Positions 49,934 through 61,000 of a DNA stretch of 64,000 nt are shown here, in pieces; the first letter of the stretch is position 1; each line of letters opens with the position of its first letter. Position numbers and translations under genes: made by a program. Origin of the DNA: Struthio camelus (lineage: Eukaryota; Chordata; Aves; Struthioniformes; Struthionidae); the NCBI RefSeq assembly GCF_040807025.1, contig NC_090964.1:10502214-10566213 (forward strand). Direction: 5' to 3'. The notes beneath the pieces were generated by a model. The model ran no database searches. It was not told the DNA's origin and saw only the letters and a program-made list of their open reading frames with translations.

Positions 49934-51456
49934 ATAGATAACTTCTGCAGTGACTTCAGTGAGCTCTGTATAAGCCCTCAACCATCCAAACCCCTGACAA
50001 TAGTCAGCAACGTCGTTCAGTGTTTTGGGAATCTTCTTGGAGAACAATCAAGGAGAGGTTTGCCTTCCTCCTCACCCCATTTCCCACTGCTCCTGAAGTG
50101 GCAGCTCCTGGACTGTGCTTTCCTCATGGGAGAAGTGGTCTCTCCTGTGGTCCTGTATCATGCTTTGTCACCCATTCCCAGAGCCCCGAAGAGCTCTGGG
50201 CCCACGTGAGGTGTCACGTCTTAACGCAAGCGGCGGAGTTCAGTGTCAGCCCCAGCCGGCTGTGGGATAAGGATGTGCGCGGTGCCAGGCTGCCGGGCCG
50301 GATTTTTAACGCTGAGCACAGAGAAAGGAGGAGTGAGCTCCTGATGCAACCACTCCTGATGAGCAACTACTTTGAGAAGCAGAGAGGGAGACAAGGTAGC
50401 TCTTCTTGTGATAAATCATTGTGGATAATCCAAGAAATAGGTTCAGTATGGGGGGCTCCTAATTAGGATATAGCAAACTGCAGGCGTGCTCGACCGCCAG
50501 CTGTCCAGGAACTTTGCTGCGTAGGGGTCTGCGTTTCAAGAGCAGCCCTGCCACAGCAGCCTGTGTCAGGCTTGCGTCTCCCAGGAACGTCTGCTGTGAG
50601 CCGAGCAGAGGCAGGTGACACGAAGTCTGGGCCCTTCGCTGTGCCAAAACCTCGCCCCGTGCGGAAGGAGCACAGCTCTCGGCAGACATGATAGGTGCCC
50701 ACGCAGGCGGCTTGATCTTTGAATTATCCTGTTCCCTGGACCTTGGTGCTCTTTGACAGGTGTCCCCGTGAACAAGACCCTGGCAGAGCAGCTGTGCTGC
50801 AGCATTTACCCTGTCATTTGATGAAGGCCTGGCTGAGGGGTGGGGGGAGATTCTCCTGATCATTAAACACGTGCTCCTGTATTTCCCTTTACATGAAGGA
50901 CAAATGAACATAGCATCCCCCATGAGCGCTCTTGCTGCTCCAGTAATTGAAATGCTTGTCAGAAGGGACATCCCTGATAATTCATCTCTGAACAACAATA
51001 ATAATAAAAAAGAAAAAGGAAAATACACTGCATAAATAAACCCTGCCAAATGCCTGTTAGAAGCCTGAAGAACGGCTCTGATGAAGAATGATATGAAGCA
51101 GTAAAGATACTGTGTCCTTGATGATCTAAAAAAAAAGACAGAGTTTTATTTTATTTCCATATAAAACTCTTACTGAAAAGAGTAGTTAAAACACTCCTAA
51201 TAGCTGTTCTAGGTTTATATTGCTTTTGGAAGGTAACGTGATGCATCTGCCCATGCCAAAGACAAAATTGCATGCACCAGCTCCATTGCAAAAAGCAAGC
51301 TAATCAGTGGCAACCTGCTATTCCATGCTATATTTGCATTTCCCAGGATTAATTAAAGACCAAACCAAACAAAATCTTCCATGTTTCCTTACCAATCTGT
51401 GTTACTGCCTGTCAAAATAAGCATGGGGAGTTGGAAAGCGTAATGGCTCCATACCT

Positions 51457-51478
51457 AAGTCGTACCCAAGTCATACCC
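51457..51478. repeat. 11-base tandem duplication
   Basis: AAGTCGTACCC is followed directly by AAGTCATACCC, with one mismatch. Confidence 0.85.
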
Positions 51479-51739
51479 AAGAAGAGTTACAGATCTGCAG
51501 AAAAATGCTATATTCTTTCTTGTTATTAAAATTCAGCACATTGGCTCCCTTTAATAAGTCTTGGCAATTAAACTGCTGACTGCCTAACCTAGCTGCCATT
51601 ACACTGCGACTATTCAACTTATTGCAGTATTCTAGAGAGCTCATGCTTTAAAAAGCAGGTTGCATGTCATATGTTGGCCCTCATATTTCCTTCTGAATTA
51701 GGATGACATGGGAGGGAAGGAACGTGCCTCGGTCCTGCT

Positions 51740-52080
51740 CAGCAGAGGGGCAGCGGGGACGCCCCGTCCTCCTTCGGCTGAACGGCTGGAGCAGCGGCTG
51801 TTTTGTGCGAAGCAGAAAGTGAGCAAATTGGAGCGGTGTTCTGGGGTGCGACTGTCTGTTCTGTTTTGCCAGTGCTCCTGCTGCTTTGCTGGCAAAGAGC
51901 TAAGGGGAGGGGACAGCTCGTGTCCCTGCTGTGTCCCGGCTGGGTGGGCGCAGGGAAGCGCGGCAGCGGGGAGACCGCCGCAGCCGTCCCTCGAGTGCGC
52001 CGCAGCCGGGCCTGCGATCGGGCTCTGCGCCCCCAAGCTAGCGTTTCCTCGCACTTGGCTGGTGGTCGGGGCCCCCACCC
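51740..52080. promoter_or_regulatory. Intronic CpG-rich patch
   Basis: Roughly 29 CpG occur across 340 bases, densest at 51961-52030, in the intron between the M3 and S2 exons. It opens a 163-codon frame on + and a 154-codon frame on -, neither with family resemblance. Confidence 0.5.
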
Positions 52081-53766
52081 AACCTGCCGAGCTTATTCCA
52101 AAGCCTTTTCTGGAAGGAAGGCTTTTAAAATTAATTTCTAAATTTAAATCCCCCCCCCCCAAGCCTTATATTTGCCAAGATGATCATTCCTTAGATTAAT
52201 CGCCTTCGTTTCTATTCCTGCGTTCTCTCCCTTTTTTTAACAAGTATTTTTATAGCTTAGCTGCAGTTTCAAAGGTCTTTAAAGTCTCTCAGTTTCTTTT
52301 CGTTTTTGAGGCAATAATGAAATACGAATCCTCTTTGCACCCTCCTCTGCGCTGTTGGTCAGCTTCTGAAATTAATTATGCTTTAAACAGAAGACAATAA
52401 CGTGATTTGACTTGGCTGCGCTGGCGGTGTTACCTTGCACAGGCTTTTGGAGGTGCGGTCCAGCGACTGGAACGCAGAGCGGATGGAAGCGGCAGGAGAC
52501 AGGGGCAGGTTCCCCGCGTCTGCCCAGGCCGCTGCTCTGCCTGTGCCGGCGCCTTTTCCTGAAAGGATACGCAGCCCAACGGCTGGTAATTCCTCGGGCG
52601 CTTGGTTGCGTGGAAGATGCTGCTGTTCCATTATTTCCCTAATGAACGTGTCTCTGGAGCGATGCTTTCTTTAACGCATGCACAAAAGTGGAAATTACTT
52701 ACTCGCAGTCTCTTCGACTCCAAATGAAAGTTTCTTTGGCATCTCTTTAACTCCAAGTTACTCTGATAGTTTTTTTCCCATTATATGTGAACATAAGTAA
52801 CTTTTTCCCTCAAATTATTTATGCTAATTAATCTCTGGTTTATAAGAGATGTAATTCTATTTACGTGTATCTGCTGTGCTGTAATCCTGGTACCAGTACA
52901 GGATCATTCATTTTAATTATCAATGCTAACAAATGCTAGACAAGCCCCATATCAAAGTAGGCAGATAATGACCAAAGAGCGAATAAAAACAACCAAGAAA
53001 AAAGAATAAAAAATAAATCTTTCTCTGTGTGCAAGCCTTGCCTTTTCTCAGCATCTCTGAGAGAAGATGAGCATGTACAAAAATAAACCTAATACCTAGT
53101 TTGAGCTATTTGTTTTTTTAATCAGTATTATCCATTGTGGGCTTTTTGTTTCATCCCATTTGAATTGTGCTGGTTAATAAACCTTGATTACATTAATGCA
53201 AATACCTTTTTTTTTCCTTTTTTGTATTTTAGCTGTAAAAAGTACTGGTCGGGGAGTGCGCTTAGTGGCATCTGTACAGTTTTAGTTGCAGTTTTTGTTT
53301 GTTCTCGTCTCTTTGGATCGTGATGTCCCTGCAAGGCACTGGGGTTAGCCAAGGGCTCCTTGGGGTCGGTACGGCAGCAGGTAAGATGTGAGAGCGTCCC
53401 TACTTAGGGAACGTATAATTTTTCTGTAGGGCTTTAATATAAGATAAACCTGTCCCGTCATGCCTAATACATGCTACGTTTTAGTGTACCTGATCCAATA
53501 TTGAGTACAGTAAACTGCAAAATCAACATAATTCAATAATCGTAACTTCTGTTAACAACCGGGAAAGGGGGTTTAGTCGTGATGTGAATCTAGGTAAGCT
53601 AAACTGACAAAGTCTAAGCAAAGATGCAAGATGGAAGCAACCTTCTTGGAAGGAGAAGCAGTGGTGGCTTTACAGGCTTTTTGTCTTGGTTTTTTGTTCT
53701 CGCTCCCATTGGTTTGAGAACGTTGTGTCTCTGCCTGGATGGCAGAAAATCTGTGCTTGAGCTCAC

Positions 53767-53984
53767 CTTGAAGAAGGTCATAGTAGCTCCATCCTTCACT
53801 GCTCCGTACTCTATTTTTGTCTGCTTTGCCAAGTCATCTGCTGAGTCGATGGGGGATTCCATCCTCTCCACAGTCAGGAAGGCGGCGAGGTTGGCCGTGT
53901 AGGACGAGATGATAATTAGGGTGAAGAACCACCATATGCCACCAATGATCCGTGTAGACAGCGCTTTGGGCATCAGCTCAGAGC
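53767..53984 (-). CDS. GRIK3: GRIK3 exon: M3 gate helix and start of S2 ligand-binding segment
   Basis: This 218-base exon begins at codon position 2 of the Gly shared with the pore exon and ends on a complete Lys codon (phase 0). It reads [15 protein letters not shown], then [20 protein letters not shown], then [19 protein letters not shown] and [17 protein letters not shown]. It holds the M3 helix with the invariant SYTANLAAF gating motif of ionotropic glutamate receptors. The start of S2 follows, including the GAT triplet whose Ala and Thr contact the glutamate gamma-carboxylate in kainate receptors. The acceptor is CTCCAG and the donor GTGAGC. Reading past the donor adds a few intronic residues before a stop, and these are not part of the protein. 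M3 is nearly invariant among paralogues, so the paralogue is decided by the other exons. Confidence 0.98.
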
Positions 53985-54034
53985 CTGGAGTGGGAGAAGG
54001 ATGGAAAAGGAAACAAAGAGAGAGAAAGGACCCG

Positions 54035-54119
54035 TTTTATATACATGTATGTACGTTATATATATTCACACATATATAAAAAATGTACGTGTGTGTGTAT
54101 ATATATACTTTTTTTTTCT
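54035..54119. repeat. TA/TG-rich simple repeat
   Basis: Alternating purine-pyrimidine sequence (TATATA, GTGTGTGT, TACATGTATGTACGT) ends in a T run. It lies about 50 bases from the M3 exon acceptor, inside the intron region where the branch point and pyrimidine tract should be. Confidence 0.85.
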
Positions 54120-55609
54120 GGGACTAGGTTTCACTGTCAAACTGTTACAGCTACGCAATTAAAGCCGACTGTTTTAGAGGCAAATTATCCAGACATCTTG
54201 CGTGCAAGGAAATCAGTGGGGTTTTTTGTAGCATTTGCAGAAAAGCCTCTCCCTTTATTGCTGACCTTGGGTACAGTGCACAATTTACAGGAAACTTTCA
54301 AACCGAAGTAATTAACTAGGCTGCTTTTATGAGATTTAAATAGCAAGCCATTTATGAACTTTTATGAGTGTTTTGTTCTGCTATTTAAAAAGTGCTTTGC
54401 TTTTTTATGGATTACTTTTCAAAGGACTGACTCTAGGGATTGTGTTCAAATACACAAAGTTTTAAAAAAAAATCAAACGGTAAGAGAAAGGAACTATCAG
54501 GGTCCACTACTTTGAATACCAGTTAGAAGTAGGGAAGCAGGAGATGTTTCGGCATAAAAGGTGTAACAGGTCTGGAATGACTTTTATTGAGCAGACGTGA
54601 AGGACTAAATGGGTTGTGCTATTTTTGTAATCACCCAAGACACTAAAAGCCAGGAAAGAGCTTTGGGTTTGAAACAACTGCATTCAGAGATATATCCAAC
54701 CTGGAATTTGCACCAAAGATTGGGCTTTGCAAGGCAATTTTAAACAGCGTGGCATCAAAGCATAGCATGGAGTGTAGCTTTTCTCTATCTGAGTGCAGCA
54801 GGGAAGCACCAGGAAGCAGAGAAGCTGTGGATTTCGAGGGTTGTTTCAGTGCTTGTCAAGATGCTGCTCCTTTCCTATTCTATCTCTTGCCCTTTGATGC
54901 ATTTGGAAGGCGTGACATCAGTCTGGCTTTGAAATATTTTTCTTCTTAGATGCAGAATAGAGTTAAAAAGCATATAGCTCTTTTCATTTATCAGCATCTG
55001 ATAAGAGGATGATTCATCCTGCTAAACCATCTTGCTGGGAACTGTCACTGTCCATCAGGGCAGCCGAGATCTGGGAAGAATCTTTATTAAAAGCTGCAGC
55101 AGTGTCAGCAGGAAGAGCACAGAGCAGTGTTACTGTGAATGCTGCCGAGCCGATGCTATGGTTCTTTTTCTCTCTGTCTATAACCACTGATACGTGATAG
55201 AATTAGTGTGACAAATGTTTGACATTTTCCACTTATTGCCATTCCTGAATTTTCTGTAATTAGATTACAGTTGAATTTTGTTCCTTATTCAGAATTACTC
55301 ACAAGTTCACCTTCTGCTCTTTTCCTAACAAATCTACTCGGTTCCATCCGTGTATCTAATTTATAAGGTTCCTGTCACTGTGGTATCTTATAGCAGTAAA
55401 AATTAAAACTTTCACTTCAGCACAGAGCGACGGCTCAGGAGAGCTGCTTGGAAAAGCTCCTCCTGTGCTGCTCTAGGGAGGGTTTCACGACCATATGACA
55501 GCGTGCAGAATGACCAGATGAGGGTAGAAGTGGCATGGATCACAGGGCAAGCAGCCTCTTTCTTCTGTAAAGCTGATTTAAAATAGAGTGAGTAGGACAG
55601 AGATCCCGA

Positions 55610-55880
55610 ACAGGTGCCTCCGCAGGCCCTCCGCGAGCGGGCGTTCGTCCCTGTGCGCACGGACGCACCGCTCTCCGTCGGCTCGCACGGTTTGCGCATG
55701 GCGCGCTCGCCGAGCTGCTGCTTCCGACGCCTGCCGAAGTGCGCGCGTATCGTTAATGGTAATTCTTGTTATGCCGTAGCACGTGTGTGCTGGCAGCAGC
55801 TGCGCTCGCGGTCCCCTGCCTCGCCGGGTGAACAGCCAGGCTGCCCCCGTAGCTGTGGGGCGAGCTGCTGCCACCGGGGC
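55610..55880. promoter_or_regulatory. Intronic CpG island between pore and M3 exons
   Basis: About 36 CpG occur in 270 bases by eye, the densest in the GRIK3 introns of this window. A poly(C)/poly(A) run follows at 55922-55955. No coding match was seen. It lies about 1.6 kb upstream (in the GRIK3 sense) of the M3 exon. Confidence 0.6.
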
Positions 55881-55921
55881 TTTGACCCCCAGTATGTGGA
55901 AGGTGCAAAAAAAGGCTGGTG

Positions 55922-55955
55922 CCCCCCCCCCCCCCAAAAAAAAAAAAAAAAAAAA
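55922..55955. repeat. Poly(C) run joined to poly(A) run
   Basis: Fourteen C are followed directly by twenty A. It sits just after the intronic CpG island. Such runs are prone to sequencing and assembly length errors. Confidence 0.9.
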
Positions 55956-57070
55956 GGACTGAAAATGAAGCTCCTTTACTTGATTTCCATGGAGGATGAG
56001 GGCTTTGTGCAAGAGCTTTGTGCAACGGCTTTGTCAGCTCTGCTGCTCTCCGCAATGAAGACTTTCCCAGAGAGACTGCATGTCTTCCAGTGGCAGAAAC
56101 ATTTTGCTTTAGATAATTTAAAATGTGCGATGAGCACCCTCTGTTGCCTCCCTCTTCAAGGGCTGGATAATGTGCGAAGCGACGTTCCTGGTCTCTCTCG
56201 TGCTGCAAAGGCAGTCGGCCAGATCCAACCTGCTCTCACGCGGGAAGAAATCTGACGGCTTTCTTGGGAGAAAAAACCTTGGGTCCCTGTTGTGGTGTGC
56301 CTCCGACAGGGCTCAGCCCTGGTGCCTCTCCCCTTCCTGTTTCTCCATCCTAGCTGCGCGGGCGGACCAGCACGACTCGAATGGATGTCTATGTGAGAAT
56401 GCAATTCCGAGGGAGTGAATGGTATCAACACAGAGTCACCAAGATGCTCTGAACTCCAGATCACAGCTGGTTCCCACCAAGGAGATTAATTCTTGGAGCT
56501 GTTTATCTCATTAACCCTTTTTTGGCCTTGTTCCCCCCGAGCGGCTGAGTGCGTGCACTCGCACGCGCGCGCAGGGCCATTAGCGCAGCGCCCGGGGCTG
56601 CCTGCCGGGCGCCCGGCTCCCTGGGGCGCTGCTCCGCTTGCAGCAAGCTCTGCGTGTGTGTGATACGTCTCAATCAGGGAGAGCAGCAGGGAGACCCATC
56701 CTTCACAGCACAGTGCGTCCCCAGAGCAGCAAAGCTGCCAGATGAGAGCTATCTCCCCTCTCCCACGTCTAACTGCCTTTTCAGTGAGGAGACAAAAGCC
56801 GATGTTGACAAGCGCTTTTGCAATTGTTGGGAGACACCTCCGCCAGCTCCGGCCCGCGCCTGTGCTGTCAGCGTGCAGTGACACAGCCCTGCTCCCCTGC
56901 GTTGCTGCTCTGTGCGAGACAACTGGGAGAAGGCTTGCAACATCATTCTTTTTGCTGCAACTGCTTGTTTTTGACAGGCATAAAGATGTTTTATCTTGCT
57001 CCTGTCAGAAACCAAACTTAAATTTAAAAAGCAACAACAAAAGGTCTGTGGTGGAGAAAAGGCAGGAGGA

Positions 57071-57090
57071 GGGCGGGGGGGTGGGTGGGG
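57071..57090 (+). repeat. G-rich tract next to the pore-exon donor (C-rich in GRIK3 pre-mRNA)
   Basis: The + strand has four or more G runs of three or longer within 20 bases, interrupted by single C or T, so a G-quadruplex is possible on the GRIK3 template strand. In the transcript it is a C-rich tract starting about 22 bases into the intron. Confidence 0.75.
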
Positions 57091-57112
57091 AGGAGGCAGG
57101 AAGCCACCATAC

Positions 57113-57231
57113 CTTGCTGCATCAGTGCTCCCATCCCAAACCAGAAGCTGTTCAATAGGGTGAAGTTGTTCTCAACGATGTCTGAGCCGGGGTTGCAGGG
57201 ATGAGCATCGTACCACTCATATGGGCTGAAC
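57113..57231 (-). CDS. GRIK3: GRIK3 exon: pre-pore linker and M2 pore loop of kainate receptor subunit GluK3
   Basis: This 119-base exon encodes the segment between M1 and the re-entrant M2 pore loop of a kainate receptor subunit, a glutamate-gated cation channel of the neuronal plasma membrane. It reads [15 protein letters not shown], then [16 protein letters not shown], then ALMQQ. The DAHPCNPG stretch is GRIK3-type; GRIK1 and GRIK2 have NPHPCNPD there, as I recall. The first base is codon position 3 of an Arg and the last is position 1 of a Gly, so the upstream intron is phase 2 and the downstream one phase 1. The acceptor is CCACAG and the donor GTATGG. The Q/R-site codon is CAA (Gln), the Ca-permeable genomic form; GluK3, unlike GluK1 and GluK2, is not known to be edited there. 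A C-rich intronic tract follows the donor. The identification is very secure. Confidence 0.97.
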
Positions 57232-60200
57232 CTGTGGCAGCACATGGAAAGCGAGAGCTCATTAGTCAGGATGTGGCATGAAAAGACCCTAAAGGAACAA
57301 GGGAAAAAAAGCTGTAGCACATCTTGTAATGCTGTGAGGGGCTGCTGACCCCTTCAGTTGTGTGGCTTTTTCAAGAAAAAGATAAATTTAGCCCAGATTT
57401 TCAAAAGTGACCAGCATGACTGTAAGCCCCACGTCTTGCAGCACAGACAAGGAAACGTCGGAAACCAGCTCCTACTGAAGTATTCCAGGTTGCTTCCCCA
57501 AGGACTTCAGTCACTTCTGATCATCTCTGCAGTGTGTTACACGACAGCCACAGGAGCCCGTGCCTGTGGGATGGGACGCGGTACAGACACACGATCTCTA
57601 GCCCTAGGACACAATGGTTCCATAATGCAGGAGAAAAGGTCATTTTCTGTTGACCAAGGAAAAACACCGCAGTCCTAGCTGAGACAAGCTACAGTATGTT
57701 AGGGGGACTCTTCCCCTAGCACACGTTAGGGTTCTGTGCACGATGCATCTAGGGTGAGAAGCAGAATTTTCCACCAACCTGACAAACAGAAATCCTGCAC
57801 TGTGAGAGCACCAGCACACTGGAAATTGGTGTGGATTCACCATGGAGTCCAGATGAGCTGCCTCTGAACAACTAGAGCTATCCTTACTCATAGCGAGCAC
57901 TAGACATAGCTATTCAATGCATCTTCTACTAACTGTTGCATACTGCAGTGGTGGTGCAGCAGCAGCTTGCAGGCTGTCCCTCTTTGAGACAAGTGCTGGG
58001 AACTGGGGGGTAGCTCCTCTCTTCAGTTTCAGGGACAGCCTGTAGCTCTTGGACAAAACTGAGGGAATTTTTTATGATCATCCTTCTGCAAATCCTGCCT
58101 ATGATTGGTAGGCAAGTATGGCCTTGAATGTAGCTCATTTTGCCAGGATCTGGGGAGGATGCTCTACAGGAGAGCTGCTCATATTTTTAGAGCTGTTTGT
58201 TTACATTTTCTAAGAATCTCAAATTTTACAGAGATTAAATTAAAAACCTAACTGTCATAATTGCTTTTGAACCAGGCATTAATTATCATCTCTACTTCAT
58301 TCTGAAATCCCTGTAGCTTCACCACAACCCTTTCTCGAAGCCCAACCCGCAGTTTGTATTAGGAGGTATTTCTCTGTAATTCTCTGCCAGACGTCCTGCT
58401 ATTCAAGGAGATCTCCTGTCATTTAACTTCATGGGAGTCTTCAGTCAGAGGCAGTTAGATGTATTTGGAGAAAAAAGCAAAACTCTCTCCCAGGTGCCCC
58501 TCCGGGCACAGAAAGCTCCCCCAAACAATTACCCCTAACTTCTGCTCTCTGCATAGGACGTCTACCTGCAATTTTAGAGTACCTCTGTGCCAACTTCTGC
58601 TGCTGTTTTCACATGCAAGATACAGGGTAACAGTCTCTCCTTTCCCCCAGCTTTGGCCATGCTGCTCCGGAGGACCCACTCTGCAGCCGGGGCCATTGTC
58701 TAGCATGCGTTTCCGGAGTGCAGGGAGGTATTGATTCGGCTAAGACTGCACCCTGACAGTCTTGCTCTTTCGTCTGGATGACAGCCAGTCCACGCTTACT
58801 GCCCACCTCCCTCTGCTTTTTAAAATAAGAAAAATTAGAAAGGAAAAAACAATTAGGCTGAACTTAAACCTGGTTTTGCATGCTGCCTGGTCCTTTAAAC
58901 TTGCTGTAAATTTATGCCAGAGGTGTTTAGAAGATGGTGCCTAAGCCCTGTCTCCTGAATTAAGCCAGAGTTCAAGAATTCGATGAAAACTTTCTCAGTC
59001 TACCAATGAAAGAATATGAAATGGAAGGGGAATTGGTAAGATCAAATGAGCTTGACAAGATGACACACTGAAGGACTTAAAGGTCTCTGAGTGAGAACCT
59101 ACTGGTGCTGCTCAAACTACAGAGAAACATTCAGAAAACTGCAAAGCAGAGACAGAGTCTTCAATACTTGAAAAGCTGGAGGGACCATTAAAGGAAACGG
59201 AGGTATAATGAGGGAAGAAGTGAACGGAGCTTATTGACCCCATATAGCTGGAGCCACAATGAATGCGGGCTGTTCAGGCTTCACCTTGGGCTGGCTTCCC
59301 TCTTCCTCATGTGCAGAACAGGTTCTAAGACATATTTAATCAAAAACTATGATTATTTTCTTGTCTCTTTTTTGGCCTTGTTGGCAGGGAAAGGGGACCG
59401 TTTCAAAGAAGTTTTAGTAAAAAGATAAAGTCTAACACAAAGTACTTTTGAGCCTAAACTGCATCTCCAGAGAAGTCCTTTATGGATGACCAAGTTCTTG
59501 TTAAGATTAAAATGACTGTTAAGCTCCCCATCCCCCTGTTATGCCCCAGACGGTGATGAGTTATAATTTGAAGGCCACGTGAAGCTGGGGACAGCAGGCG
59601 ACAATTCCAGGCAAGCACCCGCTTGCAGCCTTGCGCCGGTGCCACCCGGCAGATTGCCCCACGACGCCTTGTAAACTGTTGCTGTTTGCAGCTCTTTGGG
59701 GCTGGCATGGTTGGGAGCAGAGACTCCATCAATAAGCAAGAAAGACTCAAGAAAGACTGATTAAGAGAGGAGATGGATCAAATACATCCTTTGCCTGCCT
59801 CTAAATAGTCCCTAAGTTGGTTTAAAGTGGCATTGACCTATGATTATAGCATCAGCAGAGGACTCTGGTGCCTAGTTCAGGAGACTCATGTCTCTGAATT
59901 AAGGCTTTGCTATTTTGACTGTGTTTTTCTCCTGAGGATTGCGTTTTAGAGGCCTTGCTGGGGTCAAGTGCAGATGCTGTTTCCATTACTACTGAAGGCA
60001 ATAAATCTAACCCATGTTTTCCTTGGGAAATCTCTTGCTCTCCATCTCTGTGAGTTAAAGGATCATTCCTGCACAGCCTTAATTACACTGAATACTTGAT
60101 GTTATTTAAAAGAATATCTGAAGGTAGAAGAAATGGCAGGAGCAAAACATGCTAGTTAGAAAATGAAAGAAAAAGAAACTGTAATTGCAATTTTTTTCAG

Positions 60201-60694
60201 CCAAAAAGTAGCCTGATAGGAAAGAAATGCTACTTTACATTGTAACTGCTATGATGTAACTAAGACATTAATTTTGCTGCAAAACAGCTCATTTTATCAG
60301 TGTAAAGAAGAATGAAAGAAGCTGAAAACGAGGAGAAGAGAGTAATAGAAATTAAGGGAAGGAGAAATTGGCATTAGTTGAAATAGGACTCCAATAGGGG
60401 CCCGCCAAAGCACTGAGCTGCCATTGCTCTACTAGCACGGAGCCAGAGGAAGTCTCGAGGCTAAATTCACTGTGTGACCACGTTTTTACCTGCCTCCCTG
60501 CCAATGGCATCGCCAATGCTGAGCCACAGTCCCACGAGGAGGCCCTGCCTGCCCCTGCCGTGGCCGAGTCCTGGCACCAGGTAGAAAATTTGGGTATCCC
60601 GATCGCTGGTTTCAGGCCTAGGATGCTCAGCTTCATCTTAGACGTAGGAAAAATGGTGAAATCTGCCACTGCAGGTTGGAGCCAGGTCCATAAA

Positions 60695-60960
60695 CCCGCT
60701 AGTGCTGCAGCCCTGGGTCTGGACGAGACGTGGGGCCGGCACCGGGCCGGCAGTGGCGGAGGGTGGTGCTGAGCGGCCGAGAAGTGCTGCGGCAAGCACA
60801 GCACAGGAAAGCATCGCCCTCGGCATCTCGCCCTCGAGCTGCCTGCCCCCACGAGGTGCGCGTGGACCTCCGCAGGGCTGGGGTCGCCGGGCTGCGTTCA
60901 GGGGAGCGATTTACTGCCTGCGACCTGTCGCGGCTGCGGGTGCAAAGTGTTGCTGAGCTG
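60695..60960. promoter_or_regulatory. Intronic CpG-rich island
   Basis: This G+C-rich stretch carries many CpG (for example around 60729-60790 and 60820-60940) in the intron upstream of the pore exon. It sits directly beside an AT-rich block with homeodomain-type motifs at 60965-61090. No coding match was seen. Confidence 0.5.
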
Positions 60961-60990
60961 GAACCATGCTGACTGTCCAATTAACTCCGT

Positions 60991-61000
60991 GGTAATTACC
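60991..61000. promoter_or_regulatory. Homeodomain-type palindrome GGTAATTACC
   Basis: A perfect 10-base palindrome around TAATTA, in a short AT-rich block directly beside the intronic CpG island at 60695-60960. It would fit a homeodomain dimer site, but this is motif evidence only. Confidence 0.3.

Larger units (their letters stand above)
44523..53766 (-). other. GRIK3: GRIK3 intron between M3 and S2 exons (9,244 bases)
   Basis: This phase-0 intron has donor GTGAGC and acceptor TTTTTCCAG. It contains small perfect or near-perfect tandem duplications, a (TA)n/A tract at 46554-46592, CpG-rich patches at 47590-47770 and 51740-52080, and AT-rich, homeodomain-motif-rich blocks at about 47990-48720 and 49300-49500. 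The open frames at 50459-51049 and 51708-52199 overlap or adjoin GC-rich patches and match nothing known to me. Confidence 0.95.
53985..57112 (-). other. GRIK3: GRIK3 intron between pore and M3 exons (3,128 bases)
   Basis: This phase-1 intron has donor GTATGG and acceptor CCCACTCCAG. It contains a TA/TG-rich simple repeat near 54035-54119, directly upstream of the M3 exon acceptor. It also holds a CpG island at 55610-55880 followed by a poly(C)/poly(A) run, and a G-rich tract beside the donor. Long open frames such as 55614-56255 (+) follow from stop-poor CpG-rich sequence. Confidence 0.95.

Noticed and set aside
50459..51049. 196-codon minus-strand open frame in the large intron
   Set aside because: No recognisable domain; overlapping frames of similar quality exist on the same strand.
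55614..56255. 213-codon plus-strand open frame
   Set aside because: It runs through the intronic CpG island (stop-poor) and straight across the C/A homopolymer run, giving Pro and Lys stretches. No family resemblance.
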